From assembly GCF_019925205.1 (NCBI RefSeq), contig NC_083560.1, positions 40,904,270 through 40,968,269 on the forward strand: a DNA stretch of 64,000 nt. The letters are read 5' to 3'. Positions 1 to 11,700 of this stretch are shown here, in pieces. The position numbers and the translations under genes were made by a program. How positions within the stretch are numbered: position 1 is the first letter of the stretch; every line of letters starts with the position of its first letter. The stretch is from Metopolophium dirhodum. Taxonomy: Eukaryota; Arthropoda; Insecta; Hemiptera; Aphididae. The notes under the pieces were generated by a model. It saw only the letters and a list, made by a program, of their open reading frames with translations, was not told the origin of the DNA and searched no databases.

Positions 1-453
1 CTCAATAAAGTCTTTGTAAAAATCTTCGGTTTTAATATGGTATACCAACGAATCAGAAATAATAATAATTAATATATATATAATGTATATACTTGAAATT
101 AGTTTTCTTAATATGTTTACCAGTATCAGTATACATAAGTTTGATAGTATCACCATAGTGCTTCTGCATTACGTTGTAGTGATAATCGTACATCTTCGTC
201 TTGGAAATGTCAAGTACAGCAAATCCTATACAAATATGTTAACAAATTTAAAATAGACAATTTAAAGTATATTTACCAATATATATAGGCTTATCAAATT
301 TGATTATTTTGTTTTCCAATGCCACCGCGTTCAGGTTTTCGTTATAGTAGGTAGCATGTTTAAATGTCGTCTTATTAATAAGTTTTTGTAATCATCTCTC
401 ACACGACACCAACTCCATCTTCATTTCCTTCCTTTTCGATTGCATAGTCTTCC
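1..453 (-). pseudogene. family B DNA polymerase (viral/Polinton type), catalytic 3' exons, decayed
   Basis: Three exons can be read on the minus strand: 277-453, 121-225 and 1-53, the last running off the window. They carry the palm-domain segments that in protein-primed family B polymerases follow the conserved NNAIFGK motif. Motif C (YTDTDS, the two metal-binding Asp) is split by the intron at 54-120. The donors at 276 and 120 and the acceptor at 226 look normal. The acceptor at 54-55 reads TG instead of AG, and an in-frame TGA lies at 392-394, so this copy should be dead. The upstream exons lie at 5320-6490, beyond a LINE insertion. Polymerases of this type replicate Polintons, adintoviruses and related linear DNA elements. 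Which element this copy came from is inference. Confidence 0.75.
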
Positions 454-456
454 CTG

Positions 457-517
457 AAAAAAAAAGAAACTGTTGGTAAAATAGTTAAATTGGATTAAGT
501 AAAGTAACATACCAAAT
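457..517. repeat. 61-bp target-site duplication, left copy
   Basis: This segment is identical to 5264-5324 and flanks the R1-like LINE. It covers nearly the whole original polB intron, from the acceptor polypyrimidine run to just past the GTATGT donor on the minus strand. The acceptor CAG used by the polB exon lies immediately to its left at 454-456. Confidence 0.85.
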
Positions 518-1496
518 TGAAAACCACTGTGTGACGGGGAGTATAAGACCAATCCCTCGAGGGTTATTACACCTTTAGCCATATGTCTCGAGGGCGGCTC
601 CTTCACGCCTTTGTGACGCGGTCGCATCCCTCCGACGGGTTAAGTTCAGGGCGCCCTGACGCCAGGCTGACGTTCCCCCGCCGGCTACTCTCATGCGAGG
701 TAGAACGTTGGGTCTCGCTGATCCTCGTCGGCGAGCGCTGGATTCGACCCAGGCAAATTTCTCCCCTTCTACAAAGGCGCTACTCCCACAGTCTTCGCGA
801 GGCCATCCACATAAGTCGCGAACGCGCGGCCGGCGAGCGCGAGCACGCAAGGTACCCGCGCGCGTCGGCCGGACGCACGCCACAAAGCTCACTGGGTACT
901 GATACCGTTCGGGCGTAAGCTAAGTCGGGTTCTCAGTAGGGCTCTCCCAGTGCCCGCGAAATGAGATTTAAGGATCCGTTATCCAGAGTACTCACAACGA
1001 CTCTTTTCCCACTAGCATCTGCGTCGGGGCAGTTGTTTATGCTGCCGCGATGCGACCTTTTATGAGTGGTACGGTTTTCTTTTGCCGGGTGCCGTGTCCG
1101 TACCGAATGCTCGGGTTTAAGTGCTTGTCGAGTGGGTGTCCCCCAGCCGGACTTCCGCCTTGCACGTGTTCGTTTACGAGTTGGCTGGGCCCGTGAACTC
1201 TCGGCCGGAGTTGGGCGGGGGATGTGCCGGCATGTGGCTGGAGGTCCGCGGACAGGAAAGATTCGAGGTGCCTGCCCGCGGTTGCTTTGGTCCAGCCCTT
1301 CCGTCACATTCCCTCGCTTAATAGCCTCCGCCGGTGCGTCGCAACATTTTTCCACGCTACTTTCCGTAACGCTGATATGTCACTCGGGCGAGTGGGCCCC
1401 GTGCGGATTAGAGAGGTATCCCTCTTCCCTCTGGCCTCTGGTTACTGTGGTGCCAGAGGCCCCGCGTCGGAATCTTAGTTTAACGCCGAGTCGCGT
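518..1496 (-). other. 3' untranslated region of the R1-like LINE
   Basis: GC-rich sequence lies downstream of the LINE stop codon. It contains several short open frames on both strands, but none resembles a protein family I know, and they look like chance ORFs of GC-rich DNA. The 3' edge at 518 is set by the target-site duplication and has no A-tail. Confidence 0.6.
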
Positions 1497-4400
1497 CTAA
1501 CGGGCACGTCCTTCCTCAGAGCGGCTCAGTGTTGCGTGTGCAAACTGTTTCACCGCCTGGAACAGGACCTCGGATCTGGTCATGAACTCGGGCTCGCACG
1601 GCCAGTCCGCGCCGGCCGCTCGCACAGCGAGCTCGAGTTTGTTTCTTTCCTGGTCAACAAGTGGGCATTCATACAGCAGATGTTCGGCGGTCTGGTTCGG
1701 TGACCCGCATCCACAAACTGCATCGCCTCTCAGGTTAAACATGTGGAGTTTTGCGTTAAAGTCCCCGTGTCCCGTCATCAGTTGCGACGTGTAATAGTCC
1801 ATGACGCACCAGGTGCGCTCCAACCGATGACGGATGCTTGGGAACCAGGCGTAAGTCCACCTTCCCTTGTCTATAGCGACCCATCGTTGCTGCCAGAGGT
1901 CAATAGTTTCGTTTGTATAATATGACAGATTCCGGCTGGCCTCTACAGCCGTCATCGCGCCTTTCCTTACAAGGATCTTGTTCTTCTCAGCCCTGGCCAT
2001 CTCTTTTAGCTTCAAGTCCAAGGGGGGTGTCCCTGCTAGGACTTGCAGCGCCACCGTCGACGTCGTGTTATAAGCACCTGTGATCACCCGCAGCGGTAGT
2101 CTCTGGGTTGAGTTCGCCCTGCCCCGATGATGCGCCTGGGACATACAGTCCAAGGCCCAGATCGAGGCCGCGTAGCTCATTTGCGGTATGAAAACTGATT
2201 TGTAGATCTGAAGCGGCGCTCCAGATTTCAGTCCCCAGGTGGTCTTAGCGACTCCGTGCAGGCGACCGAACAGTGCCTTCGTGCTTTTCGATTTTTCCGT
2301 CAGGTGAGCGCTGAACTTACGGCCACTATCAAATGTTACGCCGAGGTATTTCGCCGTCTCGGTCGGCTTTATTCTTTCGTTGCCGAGACGGAGGACCAGC
2401 GGCTTGGAGAGTGAGCCTTTTATCCACAGAGTTTGAGATTTGGCTGCTGAGAATGTAAGTTTACGCTGATTCGCCCACAGCGATGCTCTCTCGAGAAGGG
2501 TGTTTGCCCTATCGGTTAGTTCAGCCCTGTTTTTGCCCGAGATTAGCAGTGCAAGATCATCTGCGTACGCGACTAGTTCAGTACCTATGGGCAGCGCCTC
2601 TGATAGGAGTGGATTTACTGCGTATTTCCACAGGTCAGGGCCATACTCGCTGCCCTGCGGGCACCCCTTGGTGAGGGTTTTCCATATGACTTGGTCGCCA
2701 ATTGTCATCTTCGTTTGGCGACCGTCGAGGTAACTCTTAGTGAGCTATATAAGGCCGTCTCTACAGCCCGCGGCCTTCATGTCCATTACCAGTTGCGGCC
2801 ACCATAGGCAGTCAAACGCGCCCGAGATGTCCAGGAAGATTGCGTGGACGTACTCTTCCGTTCTTGCCTTTGACCAGTCGAATACGTGTTGGATAGCGTC
2901 AACTGTCGAGAGGTTCCTAGTGAATCCGAACTGTCTTTTCGACATGTGCGAATCTGTGTCGCGCCGGATTCTCTCCACTATGACGTGCTCTAGCGCCTTA
3001 GAGAGTACTAGGAGGAGGCTTATGGGACGGTAAGACTTGGCTTCAGAGGGGTCTTTGCCCGGTGCTTTTCTGATCACGACCAGCTTGGCCACCTTCCATG
3101 TGCTCGGGAACCTCTTTGCCCGTAGGCAGTTGTTAAATGCGTGTGTAATGTTCCCCGCGAGCACTGGCCAGGCCTGTCGTAAGATTTTAGCCGTTATACC
3201 GTCCAAGCCTGGAGACTTTCTTGGTGCCATCCGCCATATGGCCCTTTTAACCTCCTCGACCTCGCAGGGTTTGATATGCCCGGGGTCCTCGGACCATTTA
3301 CTGAAGAAGCCGACCCTCACTCCCGTCTCCGTCCTGGCCGCTATTTGCTCAGGACTTTCGTTATCGTAGCTGTCTTCAGGGACCAGGGTTTCCATAAGTC
3401 TTTCCCCTGTTTCCCTTAGAGACGTGGTGAACGTGCCGTCGCTTTTGCGAACGGCTGTTGGAAGGTTCTCCGAGGGTCTAGCGCCACCAGTTTTCAGCCA
3501 TTTGAAGACGGGGCCCCAGGGTTCTTTGTTCCCCGTTTCCGTTACGAACTCACGCCAGGCCCTTCGCCTGGCTTGGAAACAATGTTTCTTGTGGGCCGCC
3601 TTCAGCTTTCTAAACTTGGTGCGCGTAGCCCGACGCGCCAGTGCGTTGGTAGCGTTCCTGAGTCTCGCCTTCCAACGGCCGAGGGTGTCCAGTTCTCGGC
3701 CCAGTGTATCGTTCCACCACGGAGGGGGTCTGTGCCTACTTTCCTTCGGTTTTCTCATGTGCTTATCGCACGCTTCCCTCAGTACGTCCGAAAGCGCTAT
3801 CGTACAACTTTCGACGTCCTGGCATTCGAGGTCCCTTATCCTCGTTTCTCTCAGGTCTCCTAAGGTCTTACAGAATCTGGTCCAGTTCGTCTGGCTGTAG
3901 TTATAGCCTCGGGCGTTTTCTTCTGGACAGACGTGCGCGCTTTTCCGCGTTATAATGTCGAAACGGATTAGGGCGTGGTCGCTCGACGTTAGGTCGTGAG
4001 TGGCGGACCAGTTCGCGACTCTGACGCTGTTTGACGACAGAGTCACGTCCAGGCACGCCGACCCGCGGTTCCTGAACGTCGGCACGCCCGGCCGGTTGTG
4101 AACTCTTAGGTTCCTTTGGCTTATAAAGTCTACCACTATGTCACCTCGCTTGTCCGGCCTGTCGTCGTGCCAAACCGTGGACCTCGCGTTCACGTCGGCC
4201 CACACAAGCACGCCACCGTCCAGTCCGTCCATAACGGAATTCAGGGCGTCGACGCACCTCTGGGTGGGCTCCGAGAACTGGAAGTAGGACGATATCAGCG
4301 TGAGCTGGATACCGTCCCTTGCGATTGTGGCCACGGCATTGTGTGAGGTACTTAACTGCCTTTGGCCTAAGACGCTTATGGCTTGGTTCACTATGACGAC

Positions 4401-5024
4401 CGCGGACTTAGGTTCGCAGCCGCTAGCTATCACCTTGAAGGGGCGCCTGTCTAGCAGGTAGACCCCTTTACCATCGGTTGCGGGCTCTTGTATCAAACAG
4501 ATATCTATGGTCTTGCTTACCAATAATTGTTCAATTTCATGCATTACGATCTTTGATCTAGCTGCGTTTATCTGAACAATTTTAATTAGCGTCTCGTCTT
4601 CCCTTAGAGCCGCAAGTCTGCTAATGTCCGTGTTGATTATGCGGTCAACTGACATCGCCGTACCTTGCGTTACACCATTCTCAGTTCGAGCTGGCCGATC
4701 CTCGGGACCGTCTGTCATGTTATCGTGTTTGAGGACCAAGTGACCTGTGCCAGGGTCGACCCTTTCTTTTTGAGGTCTGACTCGTCCTGGTCTTTTCCGC
4801 CCTCTCTTCCACCAGCCTCTCTTTTTACGTGATGGTGGGGTCGGCACGGTGGCGTCGACCGGGGTGACGCCAGCGTCCCGGCCCGAGAGGGGGTTGTCTG
4901 TCGACGGGCTGCTCGGCTCCGCCTCTAAAGAACTAAGTCTTATACACGTTGGTGGTGGGACCCCGCAATCCAAATTCCCACCTACCGGGTCGCAACCCGA
5001 CGGGGTGTCTTTATTCTGTACCAT
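1497..5024 (-). pseudogene. LINE ORF2: endonuclease + reverse transcriptase
   Basis: The frame is open from 5024 to 1497 except for one in-frame TAG at 2745-2747, just after the RT finger/palm segment. The N-terminal ~140 residues are Pro/Arg/Lys-rich and unrecognised. An endonuclease/exonuclease/phosphatase domain follows, with the motifs QINAARSK, LIQEP, WADVNA and SSDHALIRF, as in R1-type endonucleases. The reverse transcriptase has YRPISLL, FLDISGAFD and, after the stop, AYADDLALL (catalytic Asp pair). Near the C-terminus a CGCGSPNQTAEHLLYEC motif matches the CCHC-like finger of R1-clade ORF2 proteins. The protein would nick DNA and prime reverse transcription at the target. Apart from the single nonsense codon the frame is well preserved, so the insertion is probably fairly young. 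Confidence 0.85.
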
Positions 5025-5263
5025 CGTGTTTCATAAGCTTAGTAGTCTGCATAAAACGACGCGTGACCAGGGCGCCGAGTTCTCGCCATATCACCGGGCG
5101 AGTCGGTTCGGAGATGCGCCCTCCGCTGGCGTCGAGAGATTGGAACGGGGGATCTCCCGAGGGAAGATGGGGGACCGTTCAGTCCCGCGTCTCCACCCAG
5201 CTCCGCTACCACGCGGAGCTCGTCAGACGCGGTCTCGATGCCGCGTCCCTCTTTCGCCCGTCC

Positions 5264-5324
5264 AAAAAAAAAGAAACTGTTGGTAAAATAGTTAAATTGG
5301 ATTAAGTAAAGTAACATACCAAAT
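5264..5324. repeat. 61-bp target-site duplication, right copy
   Basis: Identical to 457-517. On the minus strand it begins inside the polB exon end (GATATTTG) and includes the GTATGT donor, so the pre-insertion intron was only about 60 bp. Confidence 0.85.
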
Positions 5325-6490
5325 ATCGCATTATTCATTAATTTGAAAAAGTCTTTCTCAAAGTCGTTCTGTGCCTTCTTCCTCATCTCTGTGTTTAAGT
5401 TAATGTAATCCGCCAACCATGCAGACTGGCTAAATTCTAAAACTCTATGCACCTATAAATTAAGATATAATGTTAAAAATCAGTTTAAATCTTGTAAAAT
5501 AAAAATATTTACTTTTTCAACTATTAACCCATTTTCAATTGCCTGCTGTAGGTTCCGGTAATGTATAATATAATTTTTCTTCGGTTTAAATGTTGCCATC
5601 AATTTTTTCACCTTAAGCCTGGTGGTATACCGTTTTGTGGCAGGAAAGGCAGGTCATTATGTTTATTATGTAAATTTTGTGGGTATGAGACATCAATTTC
5701 GTATACTCGCCCTTTGTCTGACGTTGGTGACATCTCACTCAGTCCATTCAAGTTGGATTCAACCCAATTGAAGTCACCGTATGGCATATACTGACACATA
5801 GCCCAGCCATAGAGATTATTACCTGTAAAGTTTAAGTTTGAAAAATGAATAAAATAAATAAATAAATATATTTACAGTCCTGGTATATCAACCACGATTT
5901 CTCCTTAGTTTCGTCATAGTCTGGGGTCTTTATATTATTCGCTTTGACATGTCTCATGCTTGCCTGCACTAATCCACCACGAATACCTATGAAAAATATA
6001 CAAGATTATTATACACGCATTTTTTTTTTTAACTTATATTGATATACTAACCATTCTCATACATTAATAACATATCGTAATCACTCAACAGCTCCAACTT
6101 TTTCCCGGTAAACTTCAACATCGCGTCAAAACTCAATCCTGGTGCAGTAAAATAATACGCCGCGTCCAAGTTGTATGTCTTTATGCACACATCACGAAAA
6201 TTTTCAAAGACGTCCGCCAGCAGCAACACGTCGATTTTCAAGTACAGATCACTGTACTCGCCCATCGTCTTGCAACCGAAGTGGTCCCAGACCTCCTTTG
6301 CATGCGTGTATTCCTCTTCCTTTATTCCCGACTCGTTTAACGTGCTATAAAAGTCCCTATTCCTCGGTAGTCTCTCTTCATCCAACCTGCTCCAACTATC
6401 TGTGTACTCGTACGGGTACACTCCCTTCCGAGTCACGAGCGGCATATCGACTTTATTGTTACGGATCTCCCTGGAGGTCCGTGCACAAAT
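5320..6490 (-). pseudogene. family B DNA polymerase (viral/Polinton type), exonuclease and early palm exons
   Basis: Four exons are joined by short GT/AG introns: about 6052-6490 or further upstream, 5876-5986, 5513-5822 and 5320-5452. Recognisable motifs in order are TRKGVYPYEY, SDLYLKIDVLLLADVF (exonuclease region), LSFDAMLKFTGKK, GIRGGLVQASMRH, NNLYGWAMCQYMPYG (motif A region, DxxNLYG-like), YIIHYRNL and NDFEKDFFKLMNNAIFG (motif B region). This order is that of protein-primed family B polymerases of Polintons and adintoviruses. A frameshift at about 5600-5612 breaks the third exon. The 5' end stops near the LTR of element A, so the N-terminus is missing. Polinton polymerases are usually intronless, so the several small introns are unusual and suggest either a lineage with introns or long residence in the host. 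Confidence 0.8.
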
Positions 6491-6578
6491 AAAAACAACG
6501 AACACTTTCGAACTAATTACTACTCTCTATATTTAACTTGAAAAGAAAAACTTACAATGCACTTAATGAATTATTTAA

Positions 6579-6805
6579 TGTTTTATAAAAAATGGTCTGA
6601 CAAATATAATGTTCTGGTGCGAATCACAATGTTCCGTCTACTGCTCTGAAATGCCACTGGCACGGCTTGCTATACGAGCCGTGACTGAACCCAGCGCTTA
6701 CCTGGAATTGCTGTCGCAGCAATTCCAGACAGTCGCCGTCGTACAATATTATATTATACACTATTATATATATATACTAACTAATATAGCCAGGGGTTCT
6801 TAACA
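6579..6805 (-). repeat. 3' LTR of element A (far edge uncertain)
   Basis: On the minus strand the LTR starts TGTTAAGAACCCCTGG at 6805, directly after a purine-rich tract. Its start resembles that of element B's LTR (TGTGAACCCCTG) and it has a similar AT-rich segment. The distal edge is not certain. TGTTTTAT at 6579 (plus strand) is a plausible end, but the sister LTR needed to prove it is gone. Confidence 0.5.
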
Positions 6806-6816
6806 CCCCCCCACTT
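6806..6816 (-). promoter_or_regulatory. polypurine tract of element A
   Basis: Minus-strand AAGTGGGGGGG directly abuts the TGTT start of the 3' LTR, the normal position of the plus-strand primer in LTR retroelements. Confidence 0.7.
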
Positions 6817-6898
6817 AAATGGAACTTAGGGACCTAATGGTTCCCTAATGTTCCGTACAATATGTTTTCACAACTAAATTTATGATTATAATATTTAC

Positions 6899-8784
6899 TT
6901 ATCGATTATTTAGTGATAAAATATCCGGTAAATCCGGAGAGTACATTCTAATTATGCTATTTCTAAACTTAATAGCTAATCCACTAACTACGGATATTAC
7001 AGTTAACATTAAGATATACACAAGTACCATATAAAATTCCATTTGAAATATTATTAGAGAATCTGTTGTTACCTTTGGTAACTTACTTATTTCTATTAGC
7101 CTTTTGGATAAAGAATTAAAATCGTGTACGATACTTATGTCTTTTAGGTTCTAGAGAATTATATTTTTAAGACTCTCTGATAATACTGATTCATGTTTTT
7201 TGCTTTCTGGAATTAAATCAGTAGAGATACCTCTATTAGATCTACTTGTCGGAAATATAATGGAATTTTCTGTATGGATTTCACAATCTTGGGAGGTGGT
7301 CAACCTTCCTACGCCTGAGATCTGAAATGTTATTATTTGTGGAGGTTCCGCACATTTGATGGTCACTAAAGTTGGTTGAGTGTAAAATAACCATGCATTG
7401 GAATCCAATAACTTATCCCAAATGGATGTTGTTAATGTTACCAGTTTTATTTTGCAAGTTTCTGGGATTGGTTGATATGTTAGAAGTACTACTTCGCAAA
7501 CATTCGATCTCGAGCGGCGGTGAAATGTTTGACCATACCTTTACATAATTTGTAAGTTCCTAAATTTACACATGATTCCCACTGTTTCCCTATCATAGTG
7601 AAAAATTCCTCATTATCATTGTTAATTACCAAATGTTCGACTTCGGGTTCAATTAAAATTAATGTATTGGTAGAATATATCATTGGTAATGAAACAACTC
7701 GATACACATTTAATACTTTACTTGAAATCAAGGGTATTTCAATAGAAAATATTAAGTACTCGTTTTGCACGAAAATCGTTATTTCAGAGATTTTGAAAAG
7801 GTTTGGCATGCACTCGGGTATTACTTCTATAGGGAGGTCGTTTCCCATGGGTAAGTTGATTTTAATTTCTTTTAACTCCTGTAATAATTTTCTGGGGGTG
7901 ATTACGCTGGTGTGGATCTGACCATCCAGTGCTGCATTTATAATGGCAACAAGGTTTTGTGTTTCGTAAGCATACTGATTGAGAGTTACCTCGAATAAAA
8001 AGGCTTGCTCTAACAGTTTATTTTTAAATTCTAATTTGTTGATTTTAACGATACTTCCTTTGGTCAGTGTTTGTAAATACTGCAAGTTATTTTCGAGTTT
8101 CTGTTGATGTTCTGTGACTTCCTGTGAAGTATGATTTGCATCCAATATTACTGCTTGTACAACTCTTGTTTTTTCTTTGACTAAATTAATATTCTGAATT
8201 TTGTTTTTGGTTAATTCTACGATCTGTTTAAATATGAATTCGGTGTCGATTTTCAAGTATGCACCATACAAAACGTTGATCAGGCACTTGAAGGTACCTC
8301 CCAATCCTCGGCGATTTCGAATTTCATTATTTGAGTTATGCTCTATCGATAACATCGCGTTACGACGATTAAACTGAATTTCATATAAATATGGACGGGT
8401 TGTAGTAGAAAATTGGTTTACGAATTGATTACAAATGTTTTATATTTCTGCATTACCAAAGTTTGCTATCATTTGCTTACAAATTGTCTCCATTTCGCTA
8501 TACTGGGTCATCAACTTTTCATATTTTGTGGTCAAGATTCCAATATCCAGATACGTTACCAAATTCCATTTAGTGTGAGAAGTTTTGATCATTCCGTGAG
8601 ATTCATAATAGAATCCTTTGTGACCTGGGAAGGTAGTAATGTTATAATTCTCTTGAGCTTCTGATGTACTATCCCATATCCACATTATCAGGATTACCAT
8701 TTTCGGGAATGACGGATTTTTCTTGGAAATTCCAAAGAATGCCATGATGAGTTTCCTGGAACAAATTAATTTTTCTTGTTTCAT
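6899..8784 (-). pseudogene. errantivirus-like envelope (F-protein type), element A
   Basis: Fragments are collinear on the minus strand. There is an N-terminal piece (8440-8784) with a hydrophobic signal-like segment, then a single in-frame stop at 8440-8442. The middle ectodomain (7489-8355) has a furin-like RNRR followed by GLGGTF, the expected cleavage and fusion-peptide position. A frame change lies between 7489 and 7408, and a C-terminal ectodomain piece (7151-7408) follows. A further open stretch to the stop at 6899-6901 contains one clear transmembrane segment of about 22 hydrophobic residues and a short tail. This matches the F-like envelope proteins of insect errantiviruses, related to baculovirus fusion proteins. 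At least two lesions make it non-functional as it stands. Confidence 0.75.
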
Positions 8785-8789
8785 TTTTC

Positions 8790-11700
8790 GTGAAATAACT
8801 TAAGTAAATTTTGGTGTATGGTCTGATTCTTCTTGTTACTTTTTTTTATGGTTACATTTTTATTTGTCGGATTTACATCTAAAATTTCATATGGACCCAA
8901 CCACTTCGGGGCCAGTTTGTTTTTCGCGGTTTTTTCTTGTAGTTAAACCTTCTGACCAACTTCAAAAATTTGATGTTTTGCTGTTTTGTCGTACTGTTCC
9001 TTTGACTTACTCTTTGCTTCCAGCAAATTGCTTCTTGCAAAAGCCTGAGCTTCTTGCATTTGTCTTTTGACTTCGAATTGGTAGTCATTATAATTGTACT
9101 GAGGTTCTGGTTCGTTAGTGAAAGATGTGGGGATTTTTACAGAATTTCCATAAACCAAATGGTATGGCTGGAATTTCGTGGCTGAATGAACAGTGGAGTT
9201 ATGGCAAAACATCACATATGGAATTTTAGTATCCTAGTTTAGTTGATCTTTTCCGATAAAATTTCGTAAATATTCTGCTAAAGAACGATGACTTCTTTCG
9301 AGACGGCCATTGCTCTGAGAGTGGTAAGGTGTGGTCAACGTCTGTCGAATTTTAAGGAGTTTACACACCTCTTTAAAAACGTTGCTTAAAAATTCCGTAC
9401 CACAGTCTGTCACCAAACTTTGCGGTATTCCGTGTAAGCACACGAATTTGGTCACAAAATGTTGTGCTACCGTATTCGCTTCATGATTCTCCATGGGGGA
9501 AGCCCATGCGAATTTAGTGAGGTCATCTCGTAAAGTTAAGATGAAAGAATTTCCACTATGTGAACGAGGTAGTGGTCCTACGACATCTAGGAATATCTTT
9601 TCGATGGCTCTGGTAGCTGTGCTGGTAATCACCATAGGCTCTTTTGGTGTTCTTGTCGCTGTTTTATTCTTTTGACAATCTGGACATTTTTTATGAATTG
9701 TTTGATTTGTTTTCTCATGCCCTTCCAGTTATGTTCTTCATACATCTTATTGAACGTTCTAGTTAATCCATGATGTCCACCTAGCGGGTTTTCATGCAAT
9801 TCTTTTAGTTTCTGTATTTTCTGATCTTCTGTTAATTCATCTCTGGTGTAGATACAGACTTTGATGTTCGAATTTCCAAAGGTGTTTCGAAACATGTTTC
9901 GGATGATTTCCCATTGTAGTCCATCTGCTTCACGTCCAATCCTTGGACAAGCTAGACTGGTTATTTTTAATTGCATACACAATTCTTTAAGTTTCTGTAA
10001 ACAACTATAGATTGCTTGATACGTCGACTTTTGCCAGTGATGCTCTTTTGTTAATAAATAAAATATTGTACGTTGTTCTGACTGAATAACGGCTACATCA
10101 GCAACTGATTTTTGTTCTTTTCGCAATTGGTCCACCTGCCCGAATTTCCGTCTCATTTGAAGGGCGATACCTCGAGACATATTAAAATCAGTGGAAACGC
10201 AATGTGCTATTGATGTAGTAGGTTTTGAGTCGAAAATATTACCTGGTAACTCAATTACATTGGTAGTAGGTTTAGCTTCGGTATTTAAAAAAAATTGGTA
10301 TTCATCAGAAGGCTCTGTATTGCATAGAGGTTCTGAAGTGTTCGAGACTTCCGATAAATCTACAATGTTTATTCGGTCGGAACCATTTGTAGACGTTACC
10401 CTATCTTCTAGTCTTGAAGGTTCTGACTTGATTTTGGATCTAGTCGTGACAGTTCTGATTCGACTTAATGCATCAGCGTTGGTGTTAGCAACACCTGGCT
10501 TATAGTGGATTTCATACTCATATTCTTCTAGTTTCAACCTCCATCGGATTAATCGGGACCCCGGGTCCTTTACGTTGAAAAACCAGCTTAACGCTCGATG
10601 ATCTGTAATAATTTTGAATTTCTGACCATATAGATACGGTCGGTATTATTTGACTCCCCATACTATTGCACAAAGTTCCTTCTCCGTTGTATTATAATTT
10701 TGCTCTGCTTTGTTTAGAGTGCGCGATGCATATGCAATTGGTAGATCTTTCCCAATTGGTCCTTGAGATAATATGCAGCCAATTGCAAAATTGCTGGCGT
10801 CACATGTGAGATTGAATGGTTGTTCAAAATCAGGGTATTGTAGGAGAGGTTCTTTGGTGAGAATAGATTTTAATTTGTCAAACGATTCTTGGCAAAGATC
10901 CGACCAATAAAATGGAACATCCTTCTTTAATAACGACGTGAGTGGTTTTGCAATTTGTCCATAATTCGGAACGAAACGTCGGTAATAGCCTGACAGACCC
11001 AAGAATGATTTGATTTATTTAGCACTTGTTGGCGTTGGAAATTTTACTACGCAATCAATCTTTTGTGGGTTAGGCCTTACTCCTTTGTCGGTTATAACAT
11101 GTCCTAAATAGTTCACTTCTTTTCGCATGAATGAACATTTTGACGGTTGGAGTTTGAGGTTTGCTTCTCGTAATCTGGCGAATACTTCTTTTAATTTCCT
11201 TGAATGATCTTCAAGGTCTAGGGCATAAATAATGATGTCGTCCAAATACACAAATGCTTTGATCCCATTCAATCCCGTTAATACGGAATTCATTAGACGT
11301 TGGAAAGTGGCTGGAGCTCCCTTCAACCCGAATGGATCTCTTAAAAATTCGAAATGACCTTTGTCCGTAGAAAAAGTGGTTTTATTGCAATGATCTGGGT
11401 GCATTTTGACTTGATGGTACCCTTGGGCAAAATCCAACGTAGTGTAGTACTTGGATTTTCCCAATTGGTCCAGAATTTCTGTAATGTTCGGTAGAGGATA
11501 CGCGTCTCCTGTTGATATCTGGTTTAACATTCTGAAGTCCACGCACACGCGATACTTCACGACTCCGTTTTCATCAGGCTTCTTGGGAACTACGAGTAAT
11601 GGCGCATTCCAAGGGCTTTTGCTCGGGGCAATAATGTTGTCCTCCTCAAGCTTCTGAATTTTTCTGTCAATTTCTTGTCTATGATTAAAAGGCAACCGAT

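Larger units (their letters stand above)
518..5263 (-). mobile_element. R1-clade non-LTR retrotransposon, full insertion in a polB intron
   Basis: A 4.75-kb minus-strand element lies between 61-bp direct repeats. It is clearly GC-rich, in contrast to the AT-rich surroundings, which suggests a distinct or recently arrived lineage. Going from high to low coordinate it has a short leader of about 240 bp, one long ORF (apurinic-type endonuclease, reverse transcriptase, C-terminal Cys-rich motif) and a roughly 980-bp 3' untranslated region without a poly(A) tail. No separate ORF1 (gag-like) precedes the ORF, so either the copy is 5'-truncated or the lineage lacks ORF1. R1-clade elements are best known from 28S rDNA, but several subgroups insert elsewhere. 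The insertion point here is a protein-gene intron. Confidence 0.85.

Noticed and set aside
575..1500. Overlapping open frames of 66-144 codons on both strands
   Set aside because: They lie in the GC-rich 3' untranslated region of the LINE, where stop codons are rare by chance; none shows a domain.
2740..5305. Plus-strand ORFs opposite the LINE ORF
   Set aside because: Antisense shadows of the endonuclease/RT frame in GC-rich DNA.
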